Under the pieces are notes generated by a model. The model did no database searches. It had not been told where the DNA came from and saw only the letters and a program-made list of their open reading frames with translations. From the NCBI GenBank assembly GCA_015233565.1, contig JADFXM010000066.1, forward strand, positions 1 to 36,751: DNA of 36,751 nucleotides. Reading direction: 5' to 3'. The first letter of the stretch is position 1; every line of letters starts with the position of its first letter. Shown in pieces: positions 33,423-36,751 of this stretch. The translations under genes and the position numbers were made by a program. This stretch comes from Candidatus Rifleibacteriota bacterium. GTDB taxonomy: Bacteria; Muiribacteriota; Ozemobacteria; Ozemobacterales; Ozemobacteraceae.

Positions 33423-34090
33423 ATAAAACCCTTTCCAACCAAAATTCAAAAATAATCAAAACTTTTTTCGTAACCAATAGCAATTATCTAATTTTTCTTT
33501 TAGCAGGATTAGCTTTTTTACTTTTTGGGGTATTTAGGATTTCGGACTTTAACGAACATCCTGAGGCGATTTCCAAGAAATATCTTGTTAGTTCGGTTTC
33601 CAAGAAAATCCTCACAAATGAATTTTTAATGGCTGACCGGGAATATAGAACAGGAGAATTTTTTCGAAACCAGAAAAAATATAGTGATGCAATTTCATGT
33701 TATCAAGCCGCAGGGAAAATTTTTCCCGAACATTCATTGGCACTTGAAAAAATGGCTTATTGTTTAATAGAAGTAAAAGATTTTGCAGGGGCAGAAAAAA
33801 TTGTTCAACGTGGCTTGCAAGTTTCCCAGAATTCAGCAGAGAAGCACTTCCTACTTGGAAAAATTTCCGCAGAAAAAAATGATTTTGAAAATGCTCAAAA
33901 AGAATATGAAGCAGCCCTCAATCTTGAAAAAAACAATCCGAACTATGGATACGACCTGGCTGTTTTTCTCCACAAAATAGGTAAACTAGACCAATCCAAA
34001 AAAATACTGGAAAAATTACTTGAAAATTATCCTGAAAACCCGATTTTCATGAATTATTTAAAAATTGTTTCGGAAGACTTAAAGCGATGA
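33269..34090 (+). CDS. Membrane-anchored TPR protein (second half of a frameshifted gene)
   Basis: The first in-frame ATG is at 33269, but it has no ribosome binding site and lies inside the previous frame. Real coding texture starts near 33385 (RASPEFEENQV). One membrane segment follows (YLIFLLAGLAFLLFGVF), then at least three TPR-type repeats (EYRTGEFFRNQKKYSDAISCYQAA; ALEKMAYCLIEVKDFAGAEKI; AEKHFLLGKISAEKNDFENAQ). TPR domains dock partner proteins. The gene precedes three pseudopilin genes and overlaps the first by 4 bases (ATGA), so it probably belongs to a pilus or type II-like secretion assembly. Confidence 0.7.
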   Translation: MATKCHRTSGRGTKKNYKFSFYYFTGRLFPTQLPNDKRASPEFEENQVQALDKTLSNQNSKIIKTFFVTNSNYLIFLLAGLAFLLFGVFRISDFNEHPEAISKKYLVSSVSKKILTNEFLMADREYRTGEFFRNQKKYSDAISCYQAAGKIFPEHSLALEKMAYCLIEVKDFAGAEKIVQRGLQVSQNSAEKHFLLGKISAEKNDFENAQKEYEAALNLEKNNPNYGYDLAVFLHKIGKLDQSKKILEKLLENYPENPIFMNYLKIVSEDLKR

Positions 34091-34554
34091 TACGCGGCAA
34101 AATTAACATCGATCTCTTTGGTCACAAGGGATTTTCTTTATTGGAAACCCTGATTGCTATTTTTATTCTTGCCGTTTCGCTTGTTTCGATCATCGACCTA
34201 TTTGGAACAAGTGGAAGATCAATTCAAAAAAGCCAGAATCTTGCAATTGCAGTGAGTCTGGCACACAAAATTTCTCAGCATTTAAAAGAGGTCCCCTATA
34301 GCTCTATTGTGGATGTCAATGACATCATGATTTCAAGTGGTGTTGACGACGGAATTTTCAATCCTTTCGAAAATTTTGGCAACTCTTCGGATACAGAACT
34401 GACCCTAACCTCTCCTGCTTTAAAAGAACTGAACGATTTTTTCCAAAAATTTGACTTCAGCTATTCTCTTCAGGTTAATTCTTACACATATTATAAAAGT
34501 ATTTTGATTACAATAAAGTGGGTAGAAGGCTTTTCGAATGTTGCTTATCAGTGA
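34087..34554 (+). CDS. Type IV pilin-like minor pseudopilin (PilV/GspI-like)
   Basis: The 155-residue product has a prepilin signal: a 15-residue basic leader ending KG, cleaved before FSLLETLIAIFILAVSLVSIIDLF, with Glu at position +5 of the mature protein. The hydrophobic helix is followed by a globular domain of about 110 residues. The SLLETLIA form is typical of PilV/GspI minor pilins. Cleavage and N-methylation by a PilD-type peptidase is expected from the family. It overlaps the upstream gene by ATGA and the next gene may start within its stop (GTGA), so the cluster is translationally coupled. Confidence 0.85.
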   Translation: MIRGKINIDLFGHKGFSLLETLIAIFILAVSLVSIIDLFGTSGRSIQKSQNLAIAVSLAHKISQHLKEVPYSSIVDVNDIMISSGVDDGIFNPFENFGNSSDTELTLTSPALKELNDFFQKFDFSYSLQVNSYTYYKSILITIKWVEGFSNVAYQ

Positions 34555-34574
34555 GAAGTGTACATAACCGACAG

Positions 34575-35078
34575 ATGAAAAAATTTAATAAATCCTTTAG
34601 GGGAATGACTTTAATAGAGCTGATTCTGGGAATCGCTATTTTGATATCAATCCTGGGAATCGTAGGGGACTGGTTTTTTACTCAAAGAAAACTTCAGGCG
34701 CGATTTCTGAAAATCAGTGAAATTCGTGAGAACACCCGAATGGCATATTCAAGAATGTTTGACGAGCTGCGCTTTGCGAGACAAATATTGTGGCCAAAAA
34801 TTACTCCCGGAGATAGAATCAGAAGCGATTCTGTATTGATTTTCAAAAACCTTAAAAGCCAAATCATTTGTTATTATCATGTTCCGGAAACCCAGGAAAT
34901 TGGAAGATGTGTCATATATTATGACGCCGGAGACCCCTTCATTGATCCAAATCCCATTGGAAAAGAAATTGCTTCGGCAACTTTTTCAGCAATTGGTAGT
35001 GAACAAAAACTTGTTTCGATACATCTCTCAACAGAAGGAGTTCATCAAATTGACGCCATCAGACTGGAAAACGACTAA
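34575..35078 (+). CDS. Type IV pilin-like minor pseudopilin (PilW/GspJ-like)
   Basis: The ATG at 34575 gives a 10-residue leader (MKKFNKSFRG) before MTLIELILGIAILISILGIVGDWFF, a canonical prepilin cleavage site with Glu at +5; a GTG at 34551 would overlap the previous stop and give an 18-residue leader. The mature protein has about 157 residues, with RENTRMAYSRMFDELRFAR after the helix, as in GspJ/PilW-type minor pilins. Its stop overlaps the start of the next gene by one base. Confidence 0.85.
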   Translation: MKKFNKSFRGMTLIELILGIAILISILGIVGDWFFTQRKLQARFLKISEIRENTRMAYSRMFDELRFARQILWPKITPGDRIRSDSVLIFKNLKSQIICYYHVPETQEIGRCVIYYDAGDPFIDPNPIGKEIASATFSAIGSEQKLVSIHLSTEGVHQIDAIRLEND

Positions 35079-35751
35079 TGAGAATTTTTAAGCGGAAAGG
35101 CTTTGCACTGTATGTTATCATTGGCATTATTGGAGTATTTGCAATCCTTGTAGGTTTTTATCCAGCATTTCCAGTTCCCAGGTAAAGCAATCCCTTCATT
35201 TTCAAGCACATTCAGCAATAGAATCGACGGCCTGGTCAGCAATGGAATTGGGTATTGCCAAATTAATGGACAATGGGAGTGAAACATCTTTAATCAGTCA
35301 AATTGGAAATATTAACTATGGATTACTGATCAGCCCTCAAGGAGAAGGTTTTATCGGACAGAAAAATTTCATGATTTTCAGCCAGTCTTTATCAAAGGAT
35401 TTTATTACATACACATTTATGGTTTCTTGTGAGCAATCCCCGAAAGATCCTTTGGCCCCTACTGACCCCAATGCAGTAATTACCCGTGAATTCTGGGGAA
35501 CAAACGACAGAATCGATATTTCCAATGCTGCCCACCTTGGGGGAATGATGAACAGTCGGGGAGTTGATCTGTTAAAGTTCGACGAAAACCGAAAATTCGA
35601 ACAAGAAAGGGATGATAACGAGTATAAAAGGTTCCTTTTTACAAAAGAGGATAGTCTCCCGATCCAATTGAAAAGCAGATGGAAATCCGCTTTCGTCCCG
35701 GAAATTGTGGATGGAAAATATGACAAAATTACAGGTCCATATGGTTATTAA
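35078..35751 (+). CDS. Third pseudopilin (PilX/GspK-like), frameshifted
   Basis: An ATG overlapping the previous stop opens MRIFKRKGFALYVIIGIIGV, a pilin-type helix lacking the usual Glu at +5, as in GspK/PilX. This frame stops after 35 residues at 35185. The following frame, open from before 35242 to 35751, continues naturally as SSSQVKQSLHFQAHSAIES. Adding one T to the run at 35155-35159 joins both into about 224 residues with a helix reading VGFLSSISSSQV. The downstream part contains a globular domain ending EIVDGKYDKITGPYGY. A sequencing error, a true pseudogene or phase variation could explain this. Confidence 0.65.
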
Positions 35752-36185
35752 AGCGACTTTCGACAAAATTTAGCCCGTTTTTTGAAAAACCAAGTCTACG
35801 CAGTTTTTTGCCAGGCAGATGAATTTAAATCATCGATACCTTCAAATGGAACAGATTTCACGATGTTCCACTGCCCGAGATTTTTTCGTTTTATTGTATT
35901 CATGGCTGATTCAGTGAGTAAAACTGATGTTCCAACGAGAGAATGATCTAAAATCAGCACTAGAAAATAAAAAGAAAGCGGTTTTTCAAAAAGTGCGTAG
36001 CCAGTATTTCATTAGAGTAAAAATCTCTGTTGAAGACTGTTTTAGAAGTTCCGTACCATTTTTTGAAATATCGCCCATTTTTGCCCTTTGGTTAACTTCA
36101 ACACTGCACCAATTGAGGATACCACATGGAACATTCGTTAAAATGAGTTTCCCGGTGTTTTAAAATAAAACTTCTGATTTTCTGG
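35752..36185. other. AT-rich intergenic stretch
   Basis: About 430 bases follow the pilin cluster. A 78-residue open frame at 35927-36163 has no ribosome binding site and no convincing protein texture. No terminator or repeat stands out. An extended -10 box (TGGTAAAAT, 36183-36191) at its end may start the next transcript. Confidence 0.35.
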
Positions 36186-36218
36186 TAAAATTTATATAGA
36201 AAAATGTGGAGGAAAATC

Positions 36219-36751
36219 ATGAAAAGAAAATTTATGTTTTTAATTGTATTTTTCGGCTTGTTGATTTCTAATCAAAGTTCTTTTGCCAAAGCTAACAACT
36301 CTGATGATGATCGATCACAAAAACCAAAAGCAGAACCTCCTGCAAATCCACATCCTGCGCCACCCACTCCTACTCCAGCTGATTTATGGCCAAATAAGAA
36401 TTTAAGTGAATACCAAAACGATTCCAAAGCATATTTAGATGCATTTAAAGCTTTTCTTACCGCAAGAAGAACTGGCGATAAAAGGGAAATGTTAAAAAAA
36501 TTTAAAGAGTATACTAAAGCATATGGAAAATTTCTGACCCTCCTCGAACACGATTACCTCAACCCTGAAAACGCCAGCGAAACCTTTTATAGAGCCGATG
36601 CAAATTTGGAAAGAAGACCTGCTCAAAAACTGAAACAAAAATATGGTTTGAATAATAGTAACGTTAAGCCAGTAAGACCCAATGAGCAAACAACTGAACC
36701 ATCCAATCAGCCCAAAAAAACCGAAAATTCTAAGTCAATTCCTCCAAAATC
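36219..36751 (+). CDS. Secreted protein with tyrosine-ladder motif (partial)
   Basis: The start is ATG with GGAGG 6 bases upstream; the frame runs off the window after 177 codons without a stop. A signal peptide (MKRKFMFLIVFFGLLISNQS, cleavage after SFA near residue 23) is followed by a Pro/Asp-rich stretch. A helical region follows with Y-x2-A-F-x2-F, 18 residues, Y-x3-Y-x2-F, the same motif found in two other exported proteins of this window. After that come EHDYLNPENASETFYRADAN and a Lys/Asn-rich tail. No family is recognised. Confidence 0.75.
   Translation, partial: MKRKFMFLIVFFGLLISNQSSFAKANNSDDDRSQKPKAEPPANPHPAPPTPTPADLWPNKNLSEYQNDSKAYLDAFKAFLTARRTGDKREMLKKFKEYTKAYGKFLTLLEHDYLNPENASETFYRADANLERRPAQKLKQKYGLNNSNVKPVRPNEQTTEPSNQPKKTENSKSIPPK

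Noticed and set aside
35145..35165. Programmed -1 ribosomal frameshift in the pilin gene
   Set aside because: The run GGTTTTTAT is somewhat slippery, but no canonical heptamer or downstream stimulatory stem is evident. A missing base in a homopolymer is simpler, especially as the same defect occurs nearby.
35927..36163. 78-residue plus-strand open frame
   Set aside because: No ribosome binding site, no signal or domain, and codon texture like non-coding AT-rich DNA.

Overview
The window is mostly AT-rich, with coding density broken by several long AT-rich intergenic stretches. It reads as the chromosome of an uncultured diderm bacterium. An AsmA-type inner-membrane to envelope protein, several lipoproteins with clear lipoboxes, a secretin-type STN domain and pseudopilins all point to an outer membrane. 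The mix of FecR-domain proteins, pseudopilins, HAMP/GAF/GGDEF signalling and many family-less secreted proteins would fit a lineage such as Candidatus Riflebacteria. That placement is an impression from content only. No rRNA, tRNA, IS element or CRISPR array was found.

Layout. 132-2897 is a strikingly GC-rich alpha-helical ORF that looks foreign and ends in an AT-rich tail. 3061-5680 holds a membrane protein and a secreted YncE-like beta-propeller with a near-consensus promoter. 5681-7013 is a long gene-poor stretch with a multi-hairpin RNA-like element, a long palindrome, diverged repeats and two doubtful small ORFs. 7014-11404 (minus) carries a large secreted protein with an apparently leaderless promoter, and a lipoprotein with a duplicated domain. 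11817-15707 is an AsmA-like protein followed by a STAS protein. 15718-17548 holds a lipoprotein, a FecR-domain protein and a small lipoprotein.

17557-26897 is a long minus-strand block. In transcription order it holds a secreted protein, a coiled-coil membrane protein, CutA, a UvrD-type helicase, a membrane-anchored 5'-nucleotidase-like protein with lost metal ligands, a sensor diguanylate cyclase and a half-size EamA transporter. The last three overlap or abut and look co-transcribed. From 27217 the plus strand has an STN-domain secreted protein coupled to a PrcB-like secreted protein, then LeuC/LeuD-type dehydratase subunits. A bidirectional terminator separates these from a TGS-uridine kinase on the minus strand. 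The window ends with a pilus/secretion cluster (HEAT-like/TPR membrane protein and three pseudopilins with tightly overlapping genes) and a partial secreted protein.

Main points for follow-up: a shared tyrosine-ladder motif in three exported proteins; interlocked inverted repeats upstream of the STN gene; a 5'-nucleotidase family member with two tandem C-terminal domains and a dead-looking active site; two homopolymer-type frameshifts in the pilin cluster; a leaderless promoter; and a candidate structured RNA at 5698-5823.
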